In this document: positions 9,816-21,100 of the stretch, one piece after another
How the letters are laid out: each line of letters starts with the position of its first letter
How positions within the stretch are numbered: the stretch's first letter is position 1
Assembly: GCA_020796225.1 (NCBI GenBank)
Contig: CM036755.1
Span: 9,738,994-9,802,993 of the forward strand
Reading direction: 5' to 3'
Origin: Arion vulgaris
Lineage: Eukaryota; Mollusca; Gastropoda; Stylommatophora; Arionidae
DNA length: 64,000 nucleotides
Made by a program: the position numbers and the translations under genes
The notes under the pieces: model-generated
Databases searched by the model: none
Told to the model about the DNA's origin: nothing
What the model saw: only the letters and a program-made list of their open reading frames with translations

Positions 9816-10955
9816 ATTCCAACTACCAAATGCTGAGAATCCTTGCTAGATTTCAAACTTAAAGTACTCATCTTGCTTGCAACTACCAAATGTTGAGAAT
9901 TCTTGCTAGATTTCAAACTTAAAGTACTCATCTTACTTGCAACTACCAAATGTTGAGAATTCTTGCTAAATTTCAAACTTAAAGTACTCATCTTGCTTGC
10001 AACTACCAAATGTTGAGAATTCTTGCTAGATTTCAAACTTAAGTACTCATCTTGCTTGCAACTACCAAATGTTGAGAATTCTTGCTAGATTTCAAACTTA
10101 AAGTACTCATCTTGCTTGCAACTACCAAATGTTGAGAATTCTTGCTAGATTTCAAACTTAAAGTACTCATCTTGCTTGCAACTGCCAAATGTTGAGAATT
10201 CTTGCTAGATTTCAAACTTAAAGTACTCATCTTACTTGCAACTACCAAATGTTGAGAATTCTTGCTAGATTTCAAACTTAAAGTACTCATCTTGCTTGCA
10301 ACTACCAAATGTTGAAATTCTTGCTAGATTTCAAACTTAAAGTACTCATCTTACTTGCAACTACCAAATGTTGAGAATTCTTGCTAGATTTCAAACTTAA
10401 AGTACTCATCTTACTTGCAACTACCAAATGTTGAGAATTCTTGCTAGATTTCAAACTTAAAGTACTCATCTTACTTGCAACTACCAAATGTTGAGAATTC
10501 TTGCTAGATTTCAAACTTAAAGTACTCATCTTACTTGCAACTACCAAATGTTGAGAATTCTTGCTAGATTTCAAACTTCAAGTACTCATCTTTCTTGCAA
10601 CTACCAAATGCTGAGAATTCTTGCTAGATTTCAAACTTAAAGTACTCATCTTTCTTGCAACTACCAAATGTTGAGAATTCTTGCTAGATTTCAAATTTAA
10701 AGTACTCATCTTACTTGCAACTACCAAATGTTGAGAATTCTTGCTAGATTTCAAACTTAAAGTACTCATCTTTCTTGCAACTACCAAATGTTGAGAATTC
10801 TTGCTAGATTTCAAACTTAAAGTACTCATCTTACTTGCAACTGCCAAATGCTGAGAATTCTTGCTAGATTTCAAACTTAAAGTACTCATCTTTCTTGCAA
10901 CTACCAAATGTTGAGAGTCCCTGCCAGACTTGAAACTTGAAGTACTCATCTAGTG
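9816..10955. repeat. 60-bp minisatellite
   Basis: About 19 copies; unit landmarks caaatgttgagaattcttgc and tttcaaacttaaagtactca. The unit is a multiple of three without stops on the minus strand, so minus ORFs of 84-123 aa (SLKSSKNSQHLVVASKMST) are array shadows, split wherever one base is lost (10041-10051, 10315). Confidence 0.96.
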
Positions 10956-11224
10956 TTAATGTTAGAACGACATCGTGAGTAGCGCAATGCATGGTACACC
11001 TGTGCAGGCTAGAGTGCTGACATCTGGAAATAGGTAGATGTTGCAGACAGTTCGGTGCCAGTAGAGAATGTGGCGGAATACTTTATACCCGTAGCATGCG
11101 TGTCACAGGTGCAAAGGGACAAATGGAAGAAAGCTTTGTAGAAGAATAATGTAAGATGGAAAGACAAACGAGTATTTGAGTTGACGGAAAATATATATGG
11201 TTCTTTGTGGCCATATTTTATGTG
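10956..11224. other. No recognisable feature
   Basis: Contains gaagaataatgtaagatgga and aagacaaacga, reminiscent of LINE tails, but too short to assign. Confidence 0.4.
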
Positions 11225-11570
11225 TGAAAGGAGAGACAGATAGAGAGAGGGAGAGAAAGAGGGAGAGAGAGAAGGAGAGAGAGAAAGAGAGAGATAGACA
11301 GATAGAGAGAGAGAGGGAGAGAAAGAGAGAGATAGACAGAGAGAAAGAGAAAAAGAGAGAGATAGACAGATAGAGAGAGAAAGAGAGAGATAGACAGATA
11401 TAGAAGGAGAGAAAGAGAGAGAGAGCGAAAGAGAGGGAGAGAAAGAGAGAGAGAAAGAGAAAGACAGAGATAGACAGGGAGAGAAAAAGAGAGAGAAAGA
11501 GAAGAGAGAGAGAGGAGATAGAGAGAATGAGAGAGAGATAGGGACAGAGAGAGTGAGAGAAAGATAGGTA
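11225..11570. repeat. Polypurine (GA)n-rich tract
   Basis: About 345 bp almost purely purine on the plus strand: gagagaga runs broken by gatagacagata. The 163-aa Leu/Ser/Phe minus ORF is a by-product. Confidence 0.95.
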
Positions 11571-11764
11571 CGTTGAGAAAAGGAAAAATAACATTTAAAA
11601 AGTATTTAGAAAATATGAATAAGTGAAAGCACAGAAGTCAATGAATATGATCACACAAGAAGAAGAAAAATGAACAAGTATTGAAGGTCTTCGAGGAAAA
11701 AAACAACTTTACCAAAATCCTTATTCTCTTTTTACAATAAATTTCGCCCAATGTTTTTTGTCGG

Positions 11765-11955
11765 GGGCTGCGACCTACAAGGCATGTTGTAGGGAAGCTA
11801 GCCTAGTAAATAACAAATGTACCAGAAATCGGATGTGCTGGTCTACTTGTAGGCGCATAGCTGGCACATCGTACAATTTCTCTTAAGCTCATATCACATA
11901 CAAATCACAAAGAATGGTTAACAAGTGATCGATATGGAGCGCTCAAAGAAGAACC
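11765..11955 (+). repeat. SINE-A, head deleted
   Basis: Starts at ctgcgacctacaaggcatgt and runs to tggagcgctcaaagaagaac. About 15 bp between gttgta and gggaagct are missing compared with full copies. Confidence 0.8.
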
Positions 11956-12040
11956 GAGTACCCTTGGAATGAAAGGCGAGCACATAACTTCATCGTCACA
12001 CAGACCCAGTGAGGTAGGGTATGATCTTAAAAGATAGAGA

Positions 12041-12243
12041 GCCTGCCTGCCCAGCGTGTTCGTAGCGCGTTGGACTGCGGGTAACTAGCCCTCTGTGAGT
12101 GTGGGTTCAATTCTGCGCCCTGGCAGAAAAGCCACAGGTTTCTCAGATTCACGGTGTTCGTGGCCCCGAACCGAAGGGTTACGATGTCCATGGCACCGAG
12201 CCGAAGAGCTGAAGGCTCAAGTGCTTCGGGATCGAAAAAAAAG
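12041..12243 (+). repeat. SINE-D (tRNA-like head)
   Basis: gcccagcgtgttcgtagcgc ... gggttcaattctgcg (B-box-like), then the diagnostic acggtgttcgtgg / gaagggttacgatg / ccgaagagctgaaggctcaa body and an A-rich end. Other copies: 18284-18490, 48780-48985, 51425-51603 (plus); 51645-51850, 60915-61110 (minus). Confidence 0.85.
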
Positions 12244-12279
12244 GATTGAGAAACATTTCTCTAAACTACATTTGTCTTT

Positions 12280-12530
12280 GTTGTTTAAGGAAGTATTATT
12301 CAGAAAAATTAGATACGTTGGTCACATCAAGTGTCACGATGGCCTGTAGAGAACAATATTAGAGGGCAGGGTCCCAGGACGCAGAGGCAGACCAAGAAGA
12401 AGATGGCTACAAGATATTAACGAAACATGACCATCGGCGAAGTGGGTGAACTAGCTAGAGACAGAGTGAATCTCAGATGCGCTGCAGAGAGCAACGTCCT
12501 ATAAACGACACGCACCTTGATGATAATGAT
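12280..12530 (+). mobile_element. LINE ORF2 C-terminal tail, RKIRxxGHIKxHDGL family
   Basis: LFRKIRYVGHIKCHDGL, then TILEGRVPGRRGRPRRRWLQ and a decayed SAKWVN segment. Same family as 53950-54310 (plus) and 55830-56060 (minus). Confidence 0.8.
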
Positions 12531-13072
12531 GTTTAAGGAAGTATCGGCCACCAAAAACATACGGGTTTGAACTTTGACCGGCTGGAACACTGTATCGCAA
12601 ATGAACAGTAGTATCATCGCGCCACCCCCGACACTTGATACTGTATTTGAACAATATGTTTGCTTCTCTCACGTGTTCAAAGAGTCTACAATGATGTTCT
12701 TTCGATCGTCCTTGAGGTCTCCCATACTGTTATCCCGCCCGGCCGCTGGTCTAGCCAGCTGTGTTTGGGTTTGACAACCAACGGGAACTTGAGAAAGCGA
12801 TTGAGTGGCGCATTTTCTCCCCGTTTCCTATTTCTACTAGTCAGACTATATACACGCGCGTTCAACAGTTGAATCTCACATTATTTACTGTGTGCTAGTC
12901 TACACACGAAACGTGTGTGGGTTTTATATATTTCTCAAGTGTAATTTCTAGATTGTGTTAATATTTTTAATGAAATAATTGTTATCGATTCATAATTAAC
13001 ATATATAAATGTAGTAAAAAATTAACATATATATGTGTAGTAAAAAATTAACATATATATGTGTAGTTTAGT
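12531..13072. other. Mostly unassigned; short 26-bp triplication
   Basis: 12531-12980 has no repeat or exon I recognise; ORFs of 66-70 aa are unsupported. At 12991-13068 a 26-bp unit (taaaaaattaacatatatat) occurs about three times. Confidence 0.55.
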
Positions 13073-13074
13073 TT

Positions 13075-13265
13075 AGTCGTTTGATCATCATCACTTCACG
13101 TCGAACCAATTAAGTCTATAAGTGATCCGATCTTCTCAGAGTCTCTCAGCGTGTGGCAACTAACGACACCGGTTCTTTGTTGGTGTACTATTCTTCTTTG
13201 GCTACCAGCAAAGTGCTCTTGTCTAGTTACACCACATTTGACTTGGAATTTTTGCAGTCTAGCTA
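13075..13265 (-). mobile_element. LINE RNase H tail fragment
   Basis: Minus frame: LQKFQVKCGVTRQEHFAGSQ, then RRIVHQQRTGVVSCHTLRDS. It resembles the GCLRGRxRxVxNQRATGTxSxHTLR tail of the 56691-57552 element. A related scrap lies at 38805-38960. Confidence 0.6.
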
Positions 13266-13672
13266 GTGTTGTAGATTCACTGCTATATATATTATATGTA
13301 ATAAAGTTGGAATTCAAAGTCGGATCTATTGTATGTTAATTTCATTTCCAAGTGTTTGTCTGGATAGGCTACTGTAAATCCGCTTCTGGATAAAAATCTT
13401 CGAAATTGATTGAAAGATTCACAATTGAGGATCTAAACTTCAAGTACCTTTTAAGTCAGAGAAGATCCGGCTGTACCGCCAGGGAATCATATAAAAAGGT
13501 AAGTAGGCTTTCACGCACTAATCAGTTAGAAGCGTCATGCCAGGCGTAGAATAAATGCGCTTGAATTCAGAGCAGGCTAACAAAGTAGAAGAAGAAGAAG
13601 ATTGTAAGAATATTAGCAATATTCAATTTATAGAAAGTGAATTTTCTGTTTCTTCTTCTTCCAACGTTTTCA

Positions 13673-13991
13673 GACATTGATTTGTATACTTTTAAAGTAG
13701 TTAGTGGTCAAACAGAGTCCATGTACATTCCATATAGCTTGTCTTGGACTGACATTGATTTGTATACTTTTAAAGTAGTTAGTGGTCAAACAGAGTCCAT
13801 GTACATTTCTATATAGCTTGTCTTGGACTGACATCGATTTGTATACTTTTAAAGTAGTTATGGTGAGTCAACGCAGAGTCCATGTACATTTCATATAGCT
13901 TGTCTTGGACTGACATTCGATTTGTATACTTTTAAAGTAGTTAGTGGTCAACAGGAGTCCATGTACATCTCTATATAGCTTGTCTTGGACT
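13673..13991. repeat. 79-bp tandem repeat, four copies
   Basis: Copies start at about 13673, 13751, 13830 and 13912; landmarks tttgtatacttttaaagtag and agtccatgtacat. Copies differ by small indels. Confidence 0.92.
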
Positions 13992-14154
13992 GATATGGGC
14001 CATGTGTTTTCTATATGTTCAGTGTATGTTGGACATTCTTGCAGTATGTCTGTCTCTGTCATCTTGCTGGTGCCACATGTGCATATGTAAGAAGGTATAT
14101 TTAGTACTTGATAAACAGATGGTACCTCAACCTATTGTGTCCTGTTCATAGACG

Positions 14155-14960
14155 AAAAATGACAACCTGTTCTTCTCTACTTAGTTGGGGGTATGCATCA
14201 TCCTTTTCATGACCAGGGTGATCTCTCAACCATTTGTTCTTGTTGGCCATCTTTATCCGTACTTTCGCTACCTCATATGCCATACTGTCTGTCTGTGGTT
14301 GCCTGTTTTTGTCAGTATGTCTGCAGTCTCGTTGTCAGGTATTCCGCAGTGGGATGGTCTATCTATTGTCTATTCCCAGGTGGAAGATGCAGTTGCCTGT
14401 CCACTCTTGCCATTAAACGTATGGATGGGAGCTTTAATTTGCGTTATAGGGCCAGATGAGTCACCCTTTTTGTGTTATATCCGTGTTTATGTCGTGTGTT
14501 CTTAATATTGTCTATCCATTTTTCGTGGTCTTCCCTTAGCTGTAGTATCCGATCTCTTTTTATTGTATGCTGTTATTGGTGATTGGTTGTATTTGATTCT
14601 CATTAAATGTACAAACCACTGTATTTGTTGTCTTTCGATGTATTCGGTGCATGAAGTTATGCCCACTCTTCTACTAATGTCCTTATTTCGTAGTTTGTCT
14701 TTCCTAGTGACTCCCACTGCCTTCCTCAAGCATTTCATTTCACACGTGGTGAGCTTTCTGTGGTGTGTTGCTGTGAGAGACCAAGTTTGGCACTGGTAAC
14801 AAAGTGTTGGTAGGATAATACATTTTATCATCTGTCTTTTCACTTTCATTTTGATCTTTGAGTGGTGTAGTAATGTTGCCAGCTGGTTGGTCACTGCATT
14901 TGCTTTTTGACACCTTGTCTCTAATTCTCTATCGAGTTCTCCGTCCTTTGTGAAAATGCT
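14155..14960 (-). mobile_element. LINE ORF2 3' region (RT thumb, tail and RNase H scraps)
   Basis: Minus frame at 14894-14502: [20 protein letters not shown], then [40 protein letters not shown] and GRPRKMD. The part from 14900 to 14960 adds YLGSIFTKDGELDRELETR. The 14155-14355 part carries RNase H-like remnants. Second copy of the 3' half at 34375-34925. Confidence 0.82.
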
Positions 14961-15004
14961 GCCTAAATATTTACAGTGGTATCCACTGTATTACCATTCT
15001 TGAG

Positions 15005-15110
15005 AAATGTCGAGATTCTGTGTAGTTTCTACGTTAACACGTAAGTATGTTGCGGTTCTGTTTAGTTTCTACGTGAACACGTAAACATATTGCGGTTCTG
15101 TGTAAGTATT
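15005..15110. repeat. Short tandem duplication, about 50 bp
   Basis: ttctgtgtagtttctacgtt and tgttgcggttctgt recur about two and a half times. Confidence 0.75.
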
Positions 15111-15164
15111 GATATTGATATATGTGTCGTGTGTTTGTTATTTCTCTCTAAGGGGAAACATCTA

Positions 15165-15432
15165 AGGAAATCAGTACGGTAGCTTTTACAAAGTACACAA
15201 ACCAAACAGAAGTTTCTACCAAAGTACACAAACCAAAAACAGTGAAGTTTCTACCAAAAGTACACAAACCAAACAGTGAGTTTCACAAGTACAAACCAAA
15301 AACAGTGAAGTTTCTACCAAAAGTACACAAACCAAAAACAGTGAAGTTTCTACCAAAAGTACACAAACCAAAAACAGTGAAGTTTCTACCAAAAGTACAC
15401 AAACCAAAAACAGTGAAGTTTCTACCAAAAGA
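15165..15432. repeat. 36-bp minisatellite
   Basis: About seven units with core cagtgaagtttctaccaaaa and gtacacaaaccaaa; one unit is shortened at about 15275. It abuts a SINE-A. Confidence 0.93.
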
Positions 15433-15435
15433 TCC

Positions 15436-15702
15436 GCCGATGTGATACCGGGGTCCGCAATGTAAACAAAGAGTTGTACCACTGCGACCTACAAGACATG
15501 TCGTAAGAGACGACTGATGTAGGGGCCTAGGAAAGCTACCTTAGTAAATAAAAAACATCGCAGAAATCGGATGTGCTGGCCTACTTGTATGCGCGTAACT
15601 GGCACAACGTACACTCGCTCTTAGGCTCAAACCACATACAAATCATGCAGAGTGGTTAAAAAGTGCTTGGTACGGAGCGTTCGAAGAAGAAGAAGAAGAA
15701 GA
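15436..15702 (+). repeat. SINE-A, full length
   Basis: Begins tgtgataccggggtccgcaa and ends in a long gaagaagaagaagaag tail; includes gtcgtaagagacgactgatg and cgcagaaatcggatgtgctg. Confidence 0.9.
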
Positions 15703-15939
15703 CCAAAAGGTTTTTTTATCAAGTATAGAACATAGAACAAACCAAATGGAAACTATGGTCATATGACTAACAAACTGAATTTCTGGAAAGGACAAAAATT
15801 ATTTTTTAAATTGTATTTGTATACTTACTAGAAATAGAAAGAACAGTTCAGCATAAAACTATGTATCCAAAAGTCATTTTATCAGGTGGTAGCACTCCAC
15901 ACATCCATGACTTAAGGTATGAACGCCCAGACTAGGTTC

Positions 15940-16200
15940 TATCAGAGCCAACAATAAACTTATGAGCCTTCTGGACTTGGTAAGAATTATTGAAATCAGA
16001 CCACAACTACATCGTGACCTCACATTCCAGAATTGTTGATATAGACGAATTCATTTAAAATCAGCACAAAATGCTAAATCGAAGTTATATTAGTAACAAG
16101 TTAGTTTAACAATAAGGAATATCATTTTATGAATATTTTTCACCAATAAATAATCTTAGAATTACAGAATTTAGTAAAATTGCAAAAAACTTACATAAAA
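15940..16200 (+). repeat. Interspersed family E copy
   Basis: Blocks ccacaactac, cattccagaattgttgatat, gctaaatcgaagttatatta and aatatttttcaccaataaat match the other family E copies. The terminal gttctatcaaacat block appears displaced at about 16655. Confidence 0.68.
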
Positions 16201-16539
16201 TCATGTTCCTCTTTTGATGATCGTAGATCGATTTGCTCTGGAGAACCGTTTTATTTCGTTATATGGTACCTTGCGGCCTCTTGGACTCAACGCATTACAT
16301 TCCTATGCTTCTTAGTACTTTCTCATTTCATGCCTTGTAATCTATATGTGTATTTGCTTCATATATATAATTTATATTTTCACTTGATTGTATATTGTTT
16401 CTCTTCTTTTCCACTTCTAGTTTTGTGTTGCACTCATTTCGTTATTCGTTTTTATTCCCAGATTTTGCATTAGATAAATTTGCATGTTTCCGTTATCGTC
16501 CATTTGTAAGTGTTCTCTATAATTCGTCACTCCTGTTGT
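16201..16539. other. No supported gene
   Basis: T-rich; ORFs of 70-97 aa are hydrophobic by composition and match nothing recognised. Confidence 0.5.
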
Positions 16540-16655
16540 GTCGTTTGCTTGATAAAGGCCTTTTGGTCGAAACGTTGCTGTTTATTGTCACTGTTTCTGT
16601 ATTTTGACAAACTGTAGTACTTTGTTTGTACGTGTTTCGCTAAAAAAGCTTATAG
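16540..16655 (+). repeat. Interspersed repeat with ttttggtcgaaacgttgctg motif
   Basis: Plus-strand counterpart of 2325-2425, including the shared gtgtttcgct end. Confidence 0.6.
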
Positions 16656-16769
16656 TGTTCTATCAAACATCTGTAATTTCCATCCCCCTTTTCTTATCTA
16701 GGTCAGGGAATCCCTGGTCAGTTGTCTGACCTAGTTATCTAGAATTGGCTGTGGTTCTATACACCAAAC

Positions 16770-17086
16770 CAGTGGCGGCTCGTAATCATATTTGCTGGTG
16801 GAGCCAAACAAAAATTTAGGAATACATCATGGTTTTTGGGTTAGATTATATTTTAGTATTTACTATTATTTGTCTATTCCGAGAAGTTATACACTAATTA
16901 GGGAGGAACGATGCTGAATTTCAGACTATGTGGTATTTTAGCGTTATATATTCAATTTTCAAAGCTAATCAGCATCACTTTAAAAGTAGTCATTATGAAT
17001 AAATAATTTGTATAATAATAAATACACGTTACACATTATTTTTGTGGGGCCCGGCCCCACTGGCCCTCAATGACGAGCCGCCACTA
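16770..17086. mobile_element. hAT-like short inverted-repeat element
   Basis: Left end cagtggcggctcgt (16770) and right end acgagccgccact (to 17085) are a 13-bp perfect inverted pair. About 317 bp, interior AT-rich, no ORF. CAGTGGCGGCTCGT-type ends are typical of non-autonomous hAT elements. A clean 8-bp target duplication is not visible. It ends next to the minus ORF at 17084-17338. Confidence 0.72.
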
Positions 17087-17338
17087 AATGATAACGTCAC
17101 CTTCATTACAATTTTCATCAGTGATAACTTTAAAGTTTGCATCCACCTCGACTGGATGCCTCCCTTTCTCTGTAATTTTGTAATTTACTGAAAGTTGAAA
17201 AGGGTTACGTATATTGATGACACTGGTATCCATTCTTCCCCATGGTTGATATTTGTGAGCCCGCATACTAGAAGAACAGTGTATGCACCACTGCCAACCC
17301 ACAGCATGTCCCGCTTTTATCTTAATATTAATATTCAA
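17084..17338 (-). CDS. Orphan exon-like minus-strand ORF, unknown product
   Basis: About 80 codons of non-repetitive, protein-like composition: AGHAVGWQWCIHCSSSMRAH, YQPWGRMDTSVINIRNPFQL, then SVNYKITEKGRHPVEVDANF and KVITDENCN. No ATG opens it (the frame starts from a TTG after a stop). Possible splice sites are an acceptor near attaag and a donor GAAG|GTGACG near 17096. It could be an exon of a minus-strand gene, a captured gene fragment or a piece of a transposase. I do not recognise the family. The hAT-like element abuts its 3' end. Confidence 0.35.
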   Translation of the reverse strand: MNINIKIKAGHAVGWQWCIHCSSSMRAHKYQPWGRMDTSVINIRNPFQLSVNYKITEKGRHPVEVDANFKVITDENCNEGDVII

Positions 17339-17516
17339 TTTGATGGTCTAATTTGCACACCTCAAATAACATGAATATATTAGAATCTGGGTTTTAAAAA
17401 AAATCAAATTGCAACAGTTATTAAAATTAAATGAGAGAATGGAACATGAGAAAAGTATAGCTTCTACTCCTTCTGGGACGGTAAAAAGTAAACAACAAAA
17501 GAAGTTGGTAATAAGA

Positions 17517-17780
17517 TCGCCCTTGTTGGTGCCGAGACTAGCAAGGGGAGCATCAAAATAGTAACACTTCAACCTATAAGGCATATCGTTAGAGGAGACT
17601 TAGGTGGTGGTCTAGGAAGCTACCTAGTAAATAAAAGCGTCGCAGAAATCGGATGTGTTGACCTACTTGTAGACGCATAACTGACACAATGTACAATCTC
17701 TCTTAGGCTCAGATCACATACAGATCACACAGAGTGGTTAACAAGTGGTCGATATGGAGAGTTCGAAGAAGCAGAAGCTA
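17517..17780 (+). repeat. SINE-A, diverged full-length copy
   Basis: Runs from cgcccttgttggtgccgaga to ggagagttcgaagaagcag. It lies about 210 bp upstream of CBFA2T exon 1. Confidence 0.85.
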
Positions 17781-17990
17781 ATAAAGTAAACAAATAATTA
17801 TTTTTAAATGGTCACTATGACAACGACTGAAGGGATATCACTCTAAATGACTTATTTCTCGCATCGATCTTTTCCCCGCGTTATCTGTCCCTATTTACTG
17901 CATCATTCTCTTGATGGTCTTTCATTCTTAATAAACATTTAAACAAATATACAATTGTATTGCATACGAACACATGTTTCAACCCTACAG

Positions 17991-18131
17991 AACTGTTCGA
18001 CTGTGTGATGCCTGCCAACCCTGAATATGCAGTTAGCGTTGGACACATAAACGCTCCGAAAGTATCAAGTATGTCAGGAAAGCCTCTAGCCCTAGCCAAC
18101 CGACCTTTGTCTTTCAACAGCTGTTCCACAG
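17991..18131 (+). CDS. CBFA2T: CBFA2T exon 1 in this window (putative start codon)
   Basis: An open segment between a plausible acceptor (ccctacag, AG at 17989-17990) and a strong donor (CACAG|GTACGT at 18132). The ATG at 18008 has a purine at -3 and opens [18 protein letters not shown]. The exon ends one base into a codon (G), and exon 2 starts with GA, giving Gly, so the phase fits exactly. Vertebrate MTG proteins also have a short, poorly conserved leader starting MPDSP before NHR1, which supports this ATG. The frame stays open upstream of the ATG to the acceptor, so an earlier exon could extend the protein. Residues 1-41 are low in recognisable motifs. Confidence is lower than for the NHR exons because it rests on splice sites, phase and position rather than strong similarity. 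Confidence 0.66.
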
Positions 18132-21100
18132 GTACGTTGTTAGTTAGCTATTCAGTAATAATAAACGTGCGTATAAGTAATGTATTCATTATTATTAGCA
18201 ATATTAATATCGAAATAACAGTTGAAGATTTCAAAACAATCATTACATTGCTAGTCAGAGATGTGGTTTTATAGAAGAATGATGATGCCCGCGTGCCCAG
18301 CGTGTTCGTAGCGCGTTGGACTACGGGTGACTAGTCCTCTGTAAGTGCGGGTTCAACTCCGCGGACTGGCAGAAAAGCTACAGGTTTCCCAGATTTACGG
18401 TGTTCGTGGCACCGAGTCGAAGGGTTACGAAGTCCATGACACCGAGCCGAAGAGCTTTCAGCTCAAGTGCTTCTGGATCGGGAAAAAAATAAAAAATAGA
18501 AGAATGATGAGAATCCATGGACAGCTAAAATGATTAATGTCGAGGGTTGAATGAGGTCAAGACACAGAGAAAGCTTATCATTATAAGAAAGAGACAGTCA
18601 TTATTTTTCGGACATATGATGAGAAAGGGGGAGTTTAGAACACATTGTGATACCGGTAAAATCGAGGGCAGACGAGACAGAGGAAGATAAAGAGAGAACA
18701 TTTTGGATGGCCTGACTTCATGGCACAGTAGAGCGTCAACATCTGATATCATTGCAAACACCAAAGGCAGAGATTTGGGGAGAGCGGTAATCGCCTACGC
18801 CAGTCGGCACGGCACCTGATGATGATAATAACATGCTAGTCTTTGAATGTATCTAATTTGTTTTTTTTGTCAGTCTTGTTATTTTATCTTTTTGTCAGTC
18901 TTGTTATTTTATCTTTTTGTCAGTCTTATTATTTTATCTTTTTGTCAGTCTTATTATTTTATCTTTTTGTCAGTCTTATTATTTTATCTTTTTGTCAGTC
19001 TTGTTATTTATCTTTGTCAGTCTTATTATTTTATCTTTTGTCAGTCTTATTATTTTATCTTTTGTCAGTCTTGTTATTTTATCCTTTTGTCAGTCTTGTT
19101 ATTTTATCTTTTGTCAGTCTTGTTATTTATCTTTTGTCAGTCTTATTATTTTATCTTTTTGTCAGTCTTATTATTTTATCTTTTGTAGTCTTATTATTTA
19201 TCCTTGTTGTCAGTCTTGTTATTTTATCTTTTGTCAGTCTTATTATTTATCTTTTGTCAGTCTTATTATTTTATCTTTTGTCAGTCTTATTATTTTATCT
19301 TTTTGTCAGTCTTATTATTTTATCTTTTTGTCAGTCTTATTATTTTATCTTTTTGTCAGTCTTATTATTTTATCTTTTTGTCAGTCTTATTATTTTATCT
19401 TTTTGTCAGTCTTATTATTTTATCTTTTTGTCAGTCTTGTTATTTTATCTTTTTGTCAGTCTTGTTATTTTATCTTTTTGTCAGTCTTATTATTTTATCT
19501 TTTTGTCAGTCTTATTATTTTATCTTTTTGTCAGTCTTATTATTTTATCTTTTTGTCAGTCTTGTTATTTTATCTTTTTGTCAGTCTTGTTATTGTGTTT
19601 ATCAATGTGCGAGGGCACAGTGACTCCTGTGAGAGGCTTCTGAGAACATGCATATTCCCTGTGGCAACACATGGATGTTAATTCTGGACCATAACACAAA
19701 CATTAAAGAAAAAAAATTGAAGCTTTTGAAATAAGGTGTTACAGAAATATTCTTAGAACGCCCTGGACAGAGAAGAGAAAGAAACAAAGACATCATAGAA
19801 GACCTGCATATCAAGGAGCATCATGTCCCGGAAGATGAAATACTTTGGCCACGTTAAACATTACAGTGGTTTGGAGATAACGATAAATGACGACATGGCG
19901 TAGGAGACAGGGGACGACCAAGAAACCTTGAACTAGAGAACTGTCTAGAGATAGAGAGTTGGAGGAAACTGGAGAACTGTCTAGAGATAGAGAGTTATTT
20001 ATGCCGGCTGCAATGAAAGCAAAGTTCCTCAAGAGACATACTACAACTTTTAATTTGCTAATATTATCTACGTCCGGCTGCTGTTTTGTCATGCTATCTA
20101 TCCATCTCATATAACGAAGAAAAAAAAGTAGTTAAGAAGTGACACATGGATGGTAGAACTTAATTAAAGTGACACATGGATGGTAGAACTTAATTAAGAA
20201 TTGCAGATACATAATTATGTATACAAGATTGCAGGTAGATATGGTACTGTTTGGTAGACGTTCTGTGTTAAACATATACATAGAATTAGACAGTAAAAAG
20301 ACACAGAAAGTAGATAGTGAATAGATACAGAAAGGTAGGCAATAAACAGTATGTTAAACAGAAATGTAGACGGTAAACAGATACAGAAAGGTAGACAGTA
20401 AACAGACACAAAATGGGTTGCAGTAAACAGATACAGAAAGGTAAACAGTAAACAGATACAGAAAGGTAGACAGTAAACAGATACAGAAAGGTAGACAGTA
20501 AACAGATACAGAAAGGTAGACATAACATATAAGAAAGGTCAACAGTCAACACAGAAAGGTAGATGGTAAACAGATACAGAAAGGTAAACAGTAAACAGAT
20601 ACGGAAAGGTAAACAGTAAACAGATACAGAAAGGTATACGGTAAACAGATACAGAAAGGTAGATGGTAAGCAAATACAGAAAGGTAGACAGTAAACAGAT
20701 ACAGAAAGGTAAACATATACAGAAAGGTAAACAGTAAGCAAATACAGAAAGTAGACAGTAAACAGATACAGAAAGGTATACAATAAACAGACACAGAAAG
20801 GTAGGCAGTAAACAGACAACACAAAAAGGTAGTCAGTAAACAGACACAGAAAGGTAGACAGTACAGAGACATCACAGAAAGGTAGATAGTGAACAGACAA
20901 CACAGAAAGGTAGACAGTATACAGACACAGAAAGGTAGACGGACAACAGACACAGAAAGGTAGACAGTAAACAGACACAGAAAGGTAAACAGACACAGAA
21001 AGGTAGACAGTAAACAGACACAGAAAGGTAAACAGACACAGAAAGGTAGACGGACAACAGACACAGAAAGGTAGACAGTAAACAGACACAGAAAGGTAAA

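Noticed and set aside
18843..19681. Hydrophobic ORFs of 254-266 aa suggesting a membrane protein
   Set aside because: 25-bp T-rich array; hydrophobicity follows from the T content.
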